Positions 26,486 through 36,356 of a stretch of DNA of 64,000 nucleotides are shown here, piece by piece. Made by a program: the position numbers and the translations under genes. Source of the DNA: Waddlia chondrophila WSU 86-1044. GTDB taxonomy: Bacteria; Chlamydiota; Chlamydiia; Chlamydiales; CAMCWV01. Under the pieces are notes generated by a model, which made no database searches, was not told the origin of the DNA, and saw only the letters and a list, made by a program, of their open reading frames with translations. The stretch covers positions 1 through 64,000 of the forward strand of contig CAMCWV010000009.1 in assembly GCA_945882915.1 (NCBI GenBank), read 5' to 3'. The number at the start of each line of letters is the position of its first letter. The first letter of the stretch is position 1.

Positions 26486-27793
26486 ATGTCTCGGTCTCTT
26501 GCCCGTAAGGCTCACAAAGGAAGTCTTACAGGAGCCATCTTACTTATCGCCGGTAGCTGTATTGGCGCGGGAATGCTTGCGCTACCCATTGTCACGGGTA
26601 TCGCTGGTTTCTATCCATCTGCACTGATGTTTGTTCTCTGCTGGCTCTTCATGACCTCCACAGGTCTACTCCTGCTCGAAGTTAATCTATGGTATGGAAT
26701 AAGCATTAATATTGTTTCCCTTTCTCAGCGGACACTCGGCTCGATTGGTAAAGTGCTGAGCTGGGGACTCTTTTTGTTTCTTTTCTACAGTATTAACGTC
26801 GCTTACGTTTCTGCAACAAGCGCCCTTTTTGCCGATTTTTTCCGTGGGACATTCGGAATAGAGCTGCCACGTACAATGGGAAGCACCCTTTGCATCTTAA
26901 TCTTTGGGGGGATTGTCTATTTAGGCACCCACGCCGTTGATAAATGCAATCGGCTCCTTATGGCCGGACTTATTGCAGCTTACGCGCTGTTGATCTCGCT
27001 TGGGAGCTCTCACGTCCAAAGCTCCTATTTGGTTTATACTGACTGGAAATATTCTCTCCTCGGAATTCCTGTAATGATCATCAGCTTTGGTTTTCATAAC
27101 ATGATTCCGAGCATTACCTCCTATTTGAATGGAGATGCTAAGCGGCTGCGCATTGCATTTATCGCCGGCAGCGCCATTCCTTTGGTGGTTTATGTCCTCT
27201 GGCAGTTCGTGATCCTCGGGATCGTCCCTGTTCAGGGGGGCAATGGCTTTATTCAAGCTCTTCATGACGATTCATTTGCAACAGAGACGCTGCAAATGGT
27301 TGTTGGAAGCGCGTGGGTGGGAAATGTCGCGCAGTATTTCGCATTCTTTGCTATTACCACATCATTTTTGGGGCAGTCATTGAGTCTTGTCGACTTTATT
27401 GCCGATGGTTTGAAAGGGAAGCTGAAAAAAGAGAGTCCTTTAGGGCGTTTGGCCCTTTGTGGCTTTGCTCTTTTGCCCTCTTTGGCAATCACCCTCTCTT
27501 ACCCCCACATCTTCTTGATTGCTTTGGGGTATGCGGGAGCCTTCGGTGCTGTTATTCTCTTTGGTTTGATGCCGGCACTTATGGTGTGGAAGGGGCGTTA
27601 TAAGATGGGCTTTACCCATCAGCAGATTATGCCAGGGGGGAGGCTTACCCTTTCTCTTGTGATGTGCTTTGCAATTGTAGTTATTCTATTACAATTAGGC
27701 AAGACAACTGGAATGAGCTATTTCCAGCCACCTACTCCAAAAGTCATTTCTAACCTCGTTTTCAATGGCGTTGAAGGGGTCGAAAAGTGGTAA
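26486..27793 (+). CDS. tyrP: aromatic amino acid permease (TyrP/HAAAP family), copy 1
   Basis: A 435-aa inner-membrane permease with about 11 hydrophobic segments. N-terminal GAILLIAGSCIGAGMLALPIV is the family signature of Trp/Tyr-specific transporters; a conserved SFGFHNMIPSITSYL lies mid-protein. It imports tyrosine, tryptophan or phenylalanine, probably by proton symport. ATG 26486 has AGGGGGAG directly upstream. It overlaps the next permease by 7 bp and the two are clearly paralogous. Confidence 0.88.
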   Translation: MSRSLARKAHKGSLTGAILLIAGSCIGAGMLALPIVTGIAGFYPSALMFVLCWLFMTSTGLLLLEVNLWYGISINIVSLSQRTLGSIGKVLSWGLFLFLFYSINVAYVSATSALFADFFRGTFGIELPRTMGSTLCILIFGGIVYLGTHAVDKCNRLLMAGLIAAYALLISLGSSHVQSSYLVYTDWKYSLLGIPVMIISFGFHNMIPSITSYLNGDAKRLRIAFIAGSAIPLVVYVLWQFVILGIVPVQGGNGFIQALHDDSFATETLQMVVGSAWVGNVAQYFAFFAITTSFLGQSLSLVDFIADGLKGKLKKESPLGRLALCGFALLPSLAITLSYPHIFLIALGYAGAFGAVILFGLMPALMVWKGRYKMGFTHQQIMPGGRLTLSLVMCFAIVVILLQLGKTTGMSYFQPPTPKVISNLVFNGVEGVEKW

Positions 27794-28980
27794 AGAAAAG
27801 TAAGGTTTTAGGGGGGGTCCTCCTCGTTGCGGGGACGACCATTGGAGCTGGCATGCTCGCTATGCCAGTATCTACAGGAGGCGGAGGATTCTTGCCCTCC
27901 TGTGTGTTGCTGCTGATTGTGTGGCTATGCATGCTGTTCACGGCGTTTCTCATGCTCGAGGTCAATCTTTGGATGAGCGGAGATTCGAACATCATTACGA
28001 TGGCTAAGCATACTCTTGGAAAGGTGGGCCAGGCTATCACTTGGATTGTTTACCTGTTGCTGCTCTATTCATTAACAGCTGCCTATATTGTTGGGTGCGC
28101 GCCTCTAATCCTTCATGCGACTTCGTCGTTAACAGGGCACGAAATGCCCTTCTGGGTTGGGACAATCCCCTTGCTGGTAGTCTTCGGATCGTTCGTCTAT
28201 TTGGGGACAAAGGCAGTAGATTGGATCAACCGTTTGTTGATGACAGGCCTTGTCTTGAGCTATACTCTTATGCTTAGCCTGATCTTACCCCATGTCGATC
28301 CAGAACTTCTTATGTATGAGAACTGGAAAGTGGTTTGGCCCGCAACGACGGTTGTCGTAACTTCATTCGGTTATCACATCATCATTCCAAGCCTAACGAC
28401 TTATTTGGAACGGGATGTGAAGAAGTTGAGAGTAACCGTTCTTATTGGAAGCACCGTTCCCCTGGCGGTTTACTTCCTCTGGCAGGCGGCGATCCTTGGA
28501 GCGATCCCTGCCTATGGCGAAGGGGGGTTGTTGCATATTTTGGAGCTTAATCAGCCAACAGCGCACCTGACGCATGCACTTGATAGGATATTGAATAGTC
28601 AGTGGGTGACGACAGCTTCTCGGTTCTTTGCCTTCTTTGCTGTTGTGACATCCTTTTTAGGTGTTTCCTTAAGCCTTTCAGACTTTTTAGCGGATGGCTT
28701 AAAGATTAAAAAAACTGAAAAAGGCAAGATAATTACTTGCGCACTAACGTTTGCGCCGCCTCTTATCTTTGCTTTGGCATATCCTCAGGGGTTTATTATA
28801 GCCTTGAAGTACGCCGGCGTGCTCGTGGCGGTACTTTTGATCCTGCTGCCGGTTGCAATGGTGTGGATCGGGCGTTACCGGAAGGGGTATGTAGGGCCTT
28901 TTCGCACTTGGGGGGGCAAGCCTGCTATGGCGCTTGCTTCGATCATAGCTCTTGTGGTGATCGCCATTGAACTCATTTAA
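27787..28980 (+). CDS. tyrP: aromatic amino acid permease (TyrP/HAAAP family), copy 2
   Basis: A 397-aa paralogue of the preceding permease. It starts VLGGVLLVAGTTIGAGMLAM and has SFGYHIIIPSLTTYL. The start is GTG 27787, overlapping the copy-1 stop by 7 bp (GTGGTAA), so translation is probably coupled. Tandem tyrP copies are also known in Chlamydiaceae. The two proteins differ enough that their substrates may have diverged. A palindromic element follows 8 bp after the stop. Confidence 0.88.
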   Translation: MVKKSKVLGGVLLVAGTTIGAGMLAMPVSTGGGGFLPSCVLLLIVWLCMLFTAFLMLEVNLWMSGDSNIITMAKHTLGKVGQAITWIVYLLLLYSLTAAYIVGCAPLILHATSSLTGHEMPFWVGTIPLLVVFGSFVYLGTKAVDWINRLLMTGLVLSYTLMLSLILPHVDPELLMYENWKVVWPATTVVVTSFGYHIIIPSLTTYLERDVKKLRVTVLIGSTVPLAVYFLWQAAILGAIPAYGEGGLLHILELNQPTAHLTHALDRILNSQWVTTASRFFAFFAVVTSFLGVSLSLSDFLADGLKIKKTEKGKIITCALTFAPPLIFALAYPQGFIIALKYAGVLVAVLLILLPVAMVWIGRYRKGYVGPFRTWGGKPAMALASIIALVVIAIELI

Positions 28981-28988
28981 GAGGGGTA

Positions 28989-29086
28989 TATACTCCTCTG
29001 AGCTGAAAATGGGACTTTGGACGGCGCCAAGGCCCCGGGAGCTTTCGCGCTAGCCCAAAGTCCCATTTTCAACTAAGAGGAGTATA
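28989..29086. repeat. palindromic GAGGAGTATA element, 98 bp; supplies the trpS start
   Basis: TATACTCCTCTGAGCTGAAA at the left and the inverted TTTTCAACTAAGAGGAGTATA-type end at the right, with a GGCCCCGGGAGCTTTCGCGC interior. The last base of the element (29086) is the A of the trpS ATG, and its AAGAGGAG is the only SD. Both ribosome binding and the start codon therefore depend on the repeat. Confidence 0.88.
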
Positions 29087-30150
29087 TGACAACAAAAAAA
29101 AGAATTCTTACCGGAGATAGGCCCACAGGGTCTATGCACATAGGCCATTACGTGGGGTCATTAAAAAACCGTGTAGCACTGCAGGATAAGTTTGAGTGCT
29201 ATTTTATTATTGCCGACCTTCACACGCTCACCACAAAGCCAGAGAAGGAGCATATCCTGGCCATACGTGAAAATGTTCACGAGATGGTTTTGGATTATTT
29301 GGGATGTGGGATAGACCCTTCAAAGACAACGATTTATCTGCAGTCGGCAGTCCCTGCCGTGTTTGAGCTGAACCTGATTTTTGAGATGATGGTCTCGCTG
29401 AACAGGCTGACAGGGCTCCCTAGCATCAAGGAGATGGCCCGTAACGCCCATATGTCTGAAGATAGCATCCCTTTTGGGCTTATTGGATATCCTGTTTTGC
29501 AATCTGCGGATATTTTGATGCCCAGAGCGCATGCCGTGCCTGTCGGAAAAGACAATGAAGCTCACATAGAGCTTTGCAGAGATATTGCACGCAGGTTTAA
29601 TCAGCACTACGGAGAGGTGTTCCCGCTTCCAGAGGCCATTTTAGGAGAGGTTCCTACACTTGTGGGGACAGATGGTAATGGGAAGATGAGCAAGTCACTT
29701 GGAAATTGCATATACCTTTCAGATGATGCAAAGACCGTCGATAAGAAGGTGCGTGGCATGTACACAGATCCTAAAAGGATCCGCGCTGATGTGCCGGGAA
29801 CTGTCGAGGGAAATCCTGTGTTTTCCTACCACGACATCTTTAACCCTGACAAGGCAGAGGTTGAGGATCTTAAGAAACGGTACCGTGAAGGGGCTGTTGG
29901 AGATGTTGAAGTAAAAGAGAAGCTTGCAAGGTCTATCAATGAGTTTTTAGATCCCATACGAGAAAAGCGTCAGTACTATGCTCAGGATAAAGGATTTGTC
30001 GAGCAGGTTGTCTATGAAGGGACTCTGAAGATGAGAGAGTGCGCGGAAGAGACGATGAAAGAGGTGCGTTCTGCTATGGGGCTTCTTGGGTCGTGGAACA
30101 AGATCTCCCGCATAGCCAGAGACCGCATGGAACGCATAAAAGGACAGTAA
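29086..30150 (+). CDS. trpS: tryptophanyl-tRNA synthetase
   Basis: A 354-aa class I synthetase charging tRNA-Trp. It has [17 protein letters not shown] (HIGH) and [11 protein letters not shown] (KMSKS). ATG 29086 overlaps the end of a palindromic repeat, which provides AAGAGGAG 5 nt upstream. It is followed by uvrB after 13 bp; the trpS-uvrB pair is also found in Chlamydiaceae, where enolase comes next. Confidence 0.95.
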   Translation: MTTKKRILTGDRPTGSMHIGHYVGSLKNRVALQDKFECYFIIADLHTLTTKPEKEHILAIRENVHEMVLDYLGCGIDPSKTTIYLQSAVPAVFELNLIFEMMVSLNRLTGLPSIKEMARNAHMSEDSIPFGLIGYPVLQSADILMPRAHAVPVGKDNEAHIELCRDIARRFNQHYGEVFPLPEAILGEVPTLVGTDGNGKMSKSLGNCIYLSDDAKTVDKKVRGMYTDPKRIRADVPGTVEGNPVFSYHDIFNPDKAEVEDLKKRYREGAVGDVEVKEKLARSINEFLDPIREKRQYYAQDKGFVEQVVYEGTLKMRECAEETMKEVRSAMGLLGSWNKISRIARDRMERIKGQ

Positions 30151-30163
30151 AGGCGTGGTGTGC

Positions 30164-32203
30164 ATGAAGAAGTTTAGGTTGCAGACATCTTTTGAGCCAT
30201 GTGGCGACCAGCCTCAAGCAATTAAAAAGCTTGTGGATGCAACAAACAGAGGCAAAAAGTCACAGGTGCTTTTGGGGATTACGGGGTCTGGAAAGACCTT
30301 TACGATGGCCAATGTGATCTCTCAGGTTCAGCGCCCGGCTCTTATCATCGCGCACAACAAAACTCTGGCCTCACAGCTCTATCACGAGTTCAAGACGTTC
30401 TTTCCAGATAATGCTGTTGAGTATTTTGTTTCTTATTACGACTACTATCAGCCAGAAGCCTACCTTCCTCGTAGCGACACCTATATCGAAAAGGATATGT
30501 CGATCAATGAAGAGATCGACAAGATGCGCCTTAGCGCAACGCGCTCGTTAATCGAAAGGGAGGATGTGATTATTGTCGCCTCTGTTTCTTGTATTTACGG
30601 CCTGGGGATGCCTGAGTACTATGCTAAAATGAACCTCCTTATTGAATCTGGCGAGAGCTACCGGCGAGATGAGCTCTTAGTGCATCTTCTTCAGATGCAC
30701 TACACCAGAAATGATTTTGACTTCTCGCGCAAAAACTTCCGCGTTCGTGGGGATGTTCTAGAGATCTTCCCTGCTTACGAAGATGACCTCGCTATTCGAG
30801 TAGAGTTTTTTGATGATGAGGTGGAGAGGATCAGCGAGATTGACCCGCTAACGGGAAAAGTTCTTCGTAGACTCGACAGAGTAACGATCTATCCCGGTTC
30901 CCACCACGTAACACCTGAATCTGTCCGCTTGCTGGCTATGGAGACGATTAAAGAGGAGCTCAATGCGCGCGTTAATGTCTATGAAAACGACAATAGAATT
31001 ACAGAGAAAGAGCGCATTTGGCAGCGGACTATGTACGATCTTGAGATGATTCGAGAGGTCGGATTTTGTAAAGGGATCGAGAACTATTCGCGTCACTTTG
31101 GGAGCAGATCTCCTGGCTCTGCGCCTTCGTGTCTTATCGATTACTTTCCCAAAAACTTTTTGCTCTTTGTAGATGAGTCTCACCAGACGCTCCCGCAAAT
31201 TCATGCGATGTACAATGGGGACCATGCCCGCAAACAAGCGCTTGTTGATTATGGGTTTCGTCTCCCTTCTGCCTTTGATAACCGCCCTTTGAAGTTTGAT
31301 GAGGTGTTTGACCGGATAGGGCAGGTGATCTATGTCTCGGCCACACCTGGGAAGTGGGAGGTTGAAGAGGCGGGCGGTGAGGTTGTCGATCAGATTATTC
31401 GCCCTACAGGGCTTCTCGATCCTCAAATTGAAGTGCGTCCTGCCTCTGGAGAGGTGGGGCAGGTGGATGATTGCCTTGAAGAGATAAAGCTTCACACCGA
31501 AAAAGGTGGGCGCGTGCTAGTAACGACCTTAACGAAGAGGCTTGCCGAGGAGCTTAGCAAGTATCTTCAAGAGCTGAACATCAAGTCCAAATACCTTCAC
31601 TCCGATGTTGATACGCTAGAACGGGTACAGATCATTCGCGATTTAAGATCTGGCGTGTGCGATGTGCTTGTTGGAATTAACCTTTTAAGAGAAGGTTTGG
31701 ATATTCCAGAGGTCTCGTTAGTGGCTATTTTGGATGCTGATAAAGAAGGATTTTTGCGCAGTCAAACGGCATTGATTCAAACATGTGGCCGCGCATCACG
31801 TAATTCTGAAGGGCGAGTCATCATGTATGCTGACCGCCAGACCGAATCAATTCGCGCAACACTGGAAATTACCGCTTCTCGCAGAGCAGTCCAGCAAGCC
31901 TACAATGAAAAGCACGGGATCACCCCAACGACGACAAAGCGAGAGCTGGGGCCTGATTTAACACAAGATGTCGCGGCGCATACCCTTTCATTCAATAAGG
32001 GGTCAAAAACTAAGACGAAGAAGGCAGAGCTTCCCTCTCCAGAGAAACAGCATCACTACCTGACAGGCGCAGAAATCAATGGGAAGATCAAAGAGTGCGA
32101 AGCTGACATGAAGCTTGCCGCTAAAGAGCATCGCTTTGAAGATGCTGCCCGCCTTCGTGATGCCATGCACCACTTCCAAGAAATGGCCCTCACCCTGCTG
32201 TAG
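30164..32203 (+). CDS. uvrB: excinuclease ABC subunit B
   Basis: A 679-aa nucleotide excision repair helicase-like protein. It has Walker [11 protein letters not shown], the beta-hairpin region [30 protein letters not shown], the helicase C-terminal motifs ([23 protein letters not shown]) and a C-terminal UVR domain ([18 protein letters not shown]) that contacts UvrC. I chose ATG 30164; a GTG at 30155 would add three residues. Confidence 0.95.
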   Translation: MKKFRLQTSFEPCGDQPQAIKKLVDATNRGKKSQVLLGITGSGKTFTMANVISQVQRPALIIAHNKTLASQLYHEFKTFFPDNAVEYFVSYYDYYQPEAYLPRSDTYIEKDMSINEEIDKMRLSATRSLIEREDVIIVASVSCIYGLGMPEYYAKMNLLIESGESYRRDELLVHLLQMHYTRNDFDFSRKNFRVRGDVLEIFPAYEDDLAIRVEFFDDEVERISEIDPLTGKVLRRLDRVTIYPGSHHVTPESVRLLAMETIKEELNARVNVYENDNRITEKERIWQRTMYDLEMIREVGFCKGIENYSRHFGSRSPGSAPSCLIDYFPKNFLLFVDESHQTLPQIHAMYNGDHARKQALVDYGFRLPSAFDNRPLKFDEVFDRIGQVIYVSATPGKWEVEEAGGEVVDQIIRPTGLLDPQIEVRPASGEVGQVDDCLEEIKLHTEKGGRVLVTTLTKRLAEELSKYLQELNIKSKYLHSDVDTLERVQIIRDLRSGVCDVLVGINLLREGLDIPEVSLVAILDADKEGFLRSQTALIQTCGRASRNSEGRVIMYADRQTESIRATLEITASRRAVQQAYNEKHGITPTTTKRELGPDLTQDVAAHTLSFNKGSKTKTKKAELPSPEKQHHYLTGAEINGKIKECEADMKLAAKEHRFEDAARLRDAMHHFQEMALTLL

Positions 32204-32246
32204 CAAGATTGAAAGGGCCGTTTATTTTGGACTAATAAACTAAGCA

Positions 32247-32378
32247 GTAACAGTTCACATACCCCCCCCTTTCGTCGGTGCATGTGAACTGTTATAAACT
32301 TTTTTGTATTTTCTCTCACACCTCTGTGTTTCAAAAAAAAAGATATTAAGATTTTTGAAACACAGAGGCGTGAGAGAA
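32247..32378. repeat. TAACAGTTCACATAC double-hairpin repeat (copy A)
   Basis: A first hairpin (GTAACAGTTCACATAC... inverted around a CGTCGG-containing loop, 32247-32295) is followed by AAACTTTTTTGTATTTT and a second hairpin, TTCTCTCACACCTCTGTGTT...AACACAGAGGCGTGAGAGAA. Related copies lie at 49239-49374 (inverted) and 55449-55588. After uvrB the first hairpin plus T-run could terminate transcription. Confidence 0.8.
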
Positions 32379-32424
32379 CGTGAGAGAAAGAAAAGGCCTA
32401 AAAATGTGGGTAATGACAAGGGCT

Positions 32425-32467
32425 TAGGCGCCGTCCAAATTCCCGTTTTCAGCTAAGCGGAGTATAT
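32425..32467. repeat. right half of a palindromic GAGGAGTATA element, with flanking fragment
   Basis: GGCGCCGTCCAAATTCCCGT then TTTCAGCTAAGCGGAGTATA: a right arm without its left partner. Downstream, 32543-32562 carries TTACCTTCTGGAGAGGGCAA, the interior of the elements at 13602 and 58715. Pieces of at least one long-form element have been shuffled here. The rest of the uvrB-topA gap shows nothing else. Confidence 0.7.
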
Positions 32468-32572
32468 AATACAAACAGACCCACGCCTACAGCAAACGTT
32501 TGCTTGGTGACAGGTTAGATCCCAGACCTTAGGCGGCCTACGTTACCTTCTGGAGAGGGCAAACGCTTAGGC

Positions 32573-35221
32573 TTAGTCTGCTTTGCCCATGAAGTGAGGG
32601 GTGATGAGTTTAGCGACGTGGAACATCGAGACTGGCTCGGTTGTTCCAAAGATTTTAGCAAGAGGCCCATCAGGCAAGATCATCCGCTTGTCAGTAGGTG
32701 ACTGGCAATTGTTTGCTTTAATGTACACCCACAGATTCTTCACAACATCTGGGCGGCTCATGGCCCCCACACCCACAAAGGCTGCAAGGGTCGGAGAGAG
32801 CTGAATGGGGGCTTGAGCTCTGGGCTTTTTCGGTGCGTTGCTAGCTGCTGCTTTTTTCGGTGCTTTTGCTTTGCTAGCTCCTGTCTTTGTTTTAGCTCCT
32901 GTCTTTGTTTTAGCTGCCGGTTTTTCTTGCCCCTTCTTTACTTTCTTTATGTAAGGGGCTTTGGCGTGGCTCTCGCCATATTTTGAGTGTATCTGCTCGA
33001 CGCTGTTTCCAATGATATCGCAGTGGGGATAGGTCGTGCATGAATAGAAAGTGCTCTTCTTTCCGTAGCGGAAGGATGTCTTGGCGCTCAGCCTTCCATC
33101 ACATCCAATAGCAACGCAGTGAGGGAGGTCCTCAAAAGGAATTATTACCTCTCCTTTTGCAGGGATCTTGACGAGCCCCTTGCAGTTAGGATAGGTCTCG
33201 CAGCCCATAAAGGCGCCGTAGGGTCCATGACGAACGGACATCTTCTGTCCGCAAAGAGGGCAGGGCTGCTCCCAGTTAAACCCTTCGCCGTAATCTCCTT
33301 TGTCGAACGTTGCATGTTCTAATGAAGAGGAGTGATCGCAATCAGGGTAGCGTGAGCAGGAGTAGAAGTATTTGGCGCTAGAAATCGCCCATGTCTTTTG
33401 AAGCTTGCTCCCATGTTCTGCGCCGCACTTTGGGCAATCGATATCTGTAGGGATTTTTGGGACGATCGCACTCTTTATGGCCTCTTCTACAGAAGGGGAG
33501 AATTTTGCCCAAAAGTCTATGATGACAGCCTTCCAATCCTTCTGATTTTCAGCGACCTGTTCCAGGTCATCTTCCATTTGCTTTGTGAAATCGATATTCA
33601 TGACAAGCTGGAAGCTTGTCTCAAGCATTTCAGCTACAACACGGCCAAGGCCAGTGGGTTTAAGGCGGCCTTGCTCTTTTACGGTATAATCCCTGCTCTG
33701 AATTTTATTCATGATCGCTGCATACGTAGAAGGTCTGCCGATCCCGCGCTTTTCTAGCTCTTTGACAAGAGAGGCTTCAGAGTAGCGTGGAGGTGGGCGT
33801 GTGAAGGATTGCTCGTGAGTGAGCTTCTTCAAATCCAGAGGGTTTCCTTCAGCAAGAGATGCGGGGATTTTTGATTCTTCTTCTTTTTCTTTGTCATCTT
33901 CTTGCTCTTCATAGACAGCCAGGAATCCTTTGAACTTTATGGTCGAGCCGGTAGCGCGAAGCATGATGCTCTGGTCTGTGGCGATGTCAGCAGAGACTGT
34001 GTCGTAAACAGCTGGAGCCATTTGTGAGGCAACAAAACGCCTCCAGATTAGTCCGTAAAGCATATTTTGTTCGCGGTTTAGGAATGGTTCAACGACCTCT
34101 GGAGGGTGTTTGAGGTTTGTTGGGCGGATCGCTTCGTGGGCGTCTTGAGCATTTTTGGTTTTAAAGACGTTGGCCTCTGCTGGAAGGAATGGCGCTCCGT
34201 ATTGCTTTGCAATAAGAGTGCGAGCTTCGCTAATTGCTTCCGGCGCTGAGCGTACAGAGTCAGTACGCATATAAGTAATAAGGCCTTCTGTCCCCTCATT
34301 GCCCATGTCAATTCCCTCATAGAGGCCTTGGGCGATTCTCATGGTGTTTGAAACCGAGAATCCACACTGACGGCTGGCTTCTTGTTGTAGCGTAGATGTA
34401 ATGAAGGGGGGTTTAGAGTATCTTCTTTCTTCTTTTTTATCGACTCTACCGACTTTGTACTTGGCCTTTTTTAGCCTCGCAACAATAGACTCTGCCGTCT
34501 TTTGATCGGGGATCGTTGTGAGAGTATCTTTCCCGTCCTGGAGTTCTTTTTCGACGCGCTTGCCATCAACTGTATGGACGGTCGCTTTAAAGACCGGCTC
34601 TTTTTCTTTGCCTGTTTCTAGTAAGGCGGCGATGTTCCAGTATTCGATGGACTTGAATGCTTCGATCTCTTTTTCTCTGTCGACAACAAGTTTAAGGGCA
34701 ATCGATTGCACCCGTCCTGCAGAGATAGACCCCTCTGAACTGCTTCGTCTGATTCTTCTAGCAAGGATTGGAGAGATTGTATAGCCAACAAGTCTATCGA
34801 GGAGTCTACGCGCTTGCTGCGCATTAACAAGGGCAAGGTCAATGTTACGTGGGTTGCTTAACGCTTTAACTACGGCATCTTTAGTGATCGAATGGAAACT
34901 CGCCCGCTTGATGGTCGTTTTTTCTGGGAAGATACTTGCAAGGTGCCAAGCAATCGCCTCTCCTTCCCTATCAGGATCGGGACAGAGGTAGACGGTATCG
35001 CACTGTTTGGCTGCTTTGATAAGATTTGAGACCACCTGCTGCTTGTCTTCAAGGATTTCGTACTGGGGCTCGAAGTTATGCTCCATATCGATCCCCATTC
35101 CTTTTTTGGGCAAGTCGCGGATATGCCCATAGGAAGACTCGAATCTATAATCGGGCCCAAGAAACTTTTGCAGCGATTTGATTTTTGCCGGAGACTCGAC
35201 GATAACTAATGACTTACCCAT
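32573..35221 (-). CDS. topA: DNA topoisomerase I with C-terminal SWIB domain
   Basis: An 882-aa type IA topoisomerase. N-terminal Toprim (KSLVIVESPAKIKSLQ; DPDREGEAIAWHL), the active-site tyrosine in GLITYMRTDS, and three C-terminal four-cysteine zinc ribbons (CPKCGAEHG..., CPLCGQKM..., and a third starting CVAIGCDG). A lysine/alanine-rich linker (about 755-800) leads to a SWIB/MDM2-type domain (LSPTLAAFVGVGAMSRPDVV, about 805-880). The SWIB fusion is a chlamydial hallmark, possibly linking supercoiling to developmental chromatin. It probably shares an operon with dprA and aroB. Confidence 0.95.
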   Translation of the reverse strand: MGKSLVIVESPAKIKSLQKFLGPDYRFESSYGHIRDLPKKGMGIDMEHNFEPQYEILEDKQQVVSNLIKAAKQCDTVYLCPDPDREGEAIAWHLASIFPEKTTIKRASFHSITKDAVVKALSNPRNIDLALVNAQQARRLLDRLVGYTISPILARRIRRSSSEGSISAGRVQSIALKLVVDREKEIEAFKSIEYWNIAALLETGKEKEPVFKATVHTVDGKRVEKELQDGKDTLTTIPDQKTAESIVARLKKAKYKVGRVDKKEERRYSKPPFITSTLQQEASRQCGFSVSNTMRIAQGLYEGIDMGNEGTEGLITYMRTDSVRSAPEAISEARTLIAKQYGAPFLPAEANVFKTKNAQDAHEAIRPTNLKHPPEVVEPFLNREQNMLYGLIWRRFVASQMAPAVYDTVSADIATDQSIMLRATGSTIKFKGFLAVYEEQEDDKEKEEESKIPASLAEGNPLDLKKLTHEQSFTRPPPRYSEASLVKELEKRGIGRPSTYAAIMNKIQSRDYTVKEQGRLKPTGLGRVVAEMLETSFQLVMNIDFTKQMEDDLEQVAENQKDWKAVIIDFWAKFSPSVEEAIKSAIVPKIPTDIDCPKCGAEHGSKLQKTWAISSAKYFYSCSRYPDCDHSSSLEHATFDKGDYGEGFNWEQPCPLCGQKMSVRHGPYGAFMGCETYPNCKGLVKIPAKGEVIIPFEDLPHCVAIGCDGRLSAKTSFRYGKKSTFYSCTTYPHCDIIGNSVEQIHSKYGESHAKAPYIKKVKKGQEKPAAKTKTGAKTKTGASKAKAPKKAAASNAPKKPRAQAPIQLSPTLAAFVGVGAMSRPDVVKNLWVYIKANNCQSPTDKRMILPDGPLAKIFGTTEPVSMFHVAKLITPHFMGKAD

Positions 35222-35243
35222 TTAGGGAGACTCCATTTGTGAC

Positions 35244-36356
35244 CTAGTATTTCTTATAAATTTTGCCAGGGTATTCTTTAACCATTTTCTTAATAACTAG
35301 ACTCATTAACAAAACATTCAATTTTCCAACAGGAATCTGTACGCTTTCTACAAGTTCGTCGATTGTTCGCTCTTCGCTAGGCATCGCTTTTAGAAGGCTG
35401 ACTTCTTCGGGTTCTAGCGATTGAGCGAGTGGCGGCGCTGACTTTTGTCCGCTAAAAAGAATATTCCCAAAGAGACCATTAAAATGGGAAGAGACATCTT
35501 CGGCTCCCTCAACAAGAGAGGCGAGCCCCCGCTTAATCAACGAGTGATTCCCTTTAAAGCTCTCGACATCGGCTCTTCCAGGAAGGGCAAACAGAGGCCT
35601 TCCCTGACTTTTCCCCTTTTCCATTGTGATCATAGCTCCGCTTTTTAACGGAGCTTCTATGAGCACCGCCCCCAAAGTCATTCCGCTTACAATCCGGTTC
35701 CGTTGAGGAAAGGTTGTTCTGTCAGGCGCCATCTTCATAGGAAATTCGCTTATAACTGCTCCGTTTTCTTCTATTTGACTTGCGAGCCTTTTATTTTCTG
35801 CGGGATAGAGATTGGCTATGCCAGATCCAAGAACAGCGACTGTTCTTCCTCCACGAAGAGCCCCTTTATGGGCGTAAGTATCAATCCCGCGTGCTAGACC
35901 GCTTACAATAGTAAAGCCTATTCTTGCAAGCTCTTCACCCATCTTCTCGGCCATAGCGCCGCCGTAGATGCTGTGTATCCTGGTGCCGACGATTGCTAGG
36001 CTCCGTTCATCAGAAGCAATAAGACTTCCGGCTACATAGAGAAGCGCTGGGAAATCTCGGAGCTCTAACAGCCCTTGCGGATAGCTAGGATCGTCGTAGG
36101 GAACAAGCGTAATGGCGTGCTTGTCAATAAGCTCTTCATTTTCGCGCCAGGCCTTACTTACCTTCCATTGAGAGAGCTCATGAATGTGTCTTTCATTAAA
36201 GCCAGGCAGGTGCGCCGAAAGATTTTTTAGTTCTTCGTGGCTTGCTTCTAATATAGCTTCTGCCGACCCAAAATGGTTGATCAGCAGGCGGATCTTCATC
36301 GATCCTAATAGAGGAATGGTCGTCAGGATTGCTAGAGCTTTTCTATTTATTGTCAT
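35244..36356 (-). CDS. dprA: DNA processing protein DprA (Smf)
   Basis: A 370-aa Rossmann-fold protein that loads RecA on incoming single-stranded DNA. The core has SLAIVGTRIHSIYGG, GLARGIDTYAHKGAL, VLGSGIANLYPAENK, ISEFPM and FPQRNRIVSGM. The C-terminal ~70 residues form a winged-helix-like DML1 region. I chose ATG 36356; this start overlaps the aroB end by 14 bp. With ComEC (62301-63869) it supports some DNA-uptake capacity. Confidence 0.92.
   Translation of the reverse strand: MTINRKALAILTTIPLLGSMKIRLLINHFGSAEAILEASHEELKNLSAHLPGFNERHIHELSQWKVSKAWRENEELIDKHAITLVPYDDPSYPQGLLELRDFPALLYVAGSLIASDERSLAIVGTRIHSIYGGAMAEKMGEELARIGFTIVSGLARGIDTYAHKGALRGGRTVAVLGSGIANLYPAENKRLASQIEENGAVISEFPMKMAPDRTTFPQRNRIVSGMTLGAVLIEAPLKSGAMITMEKGKSQGRPLFALPGRADVESFKGNHSLIKRGLASLVEGAEDVSSHFNGLFGNILFSGQKSAPPLAQSLEPEEVSLLKAMPSEERTIDELVESVQIPVGKLNVLLMSLVIKKMVKEYPGKIYKKY

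Noticed and set aside
26227-26487. 86-aa minus-strand frame before the first permease
   Set aside because: No SD and no family features, and it runs antisense through the permease leader and the thyX terminator.
30848-31495. 215-aa frame antisense to uvrB
   Set aside because: It lies wholly inside uvrB on the other strand; a shadow of its codon usage.
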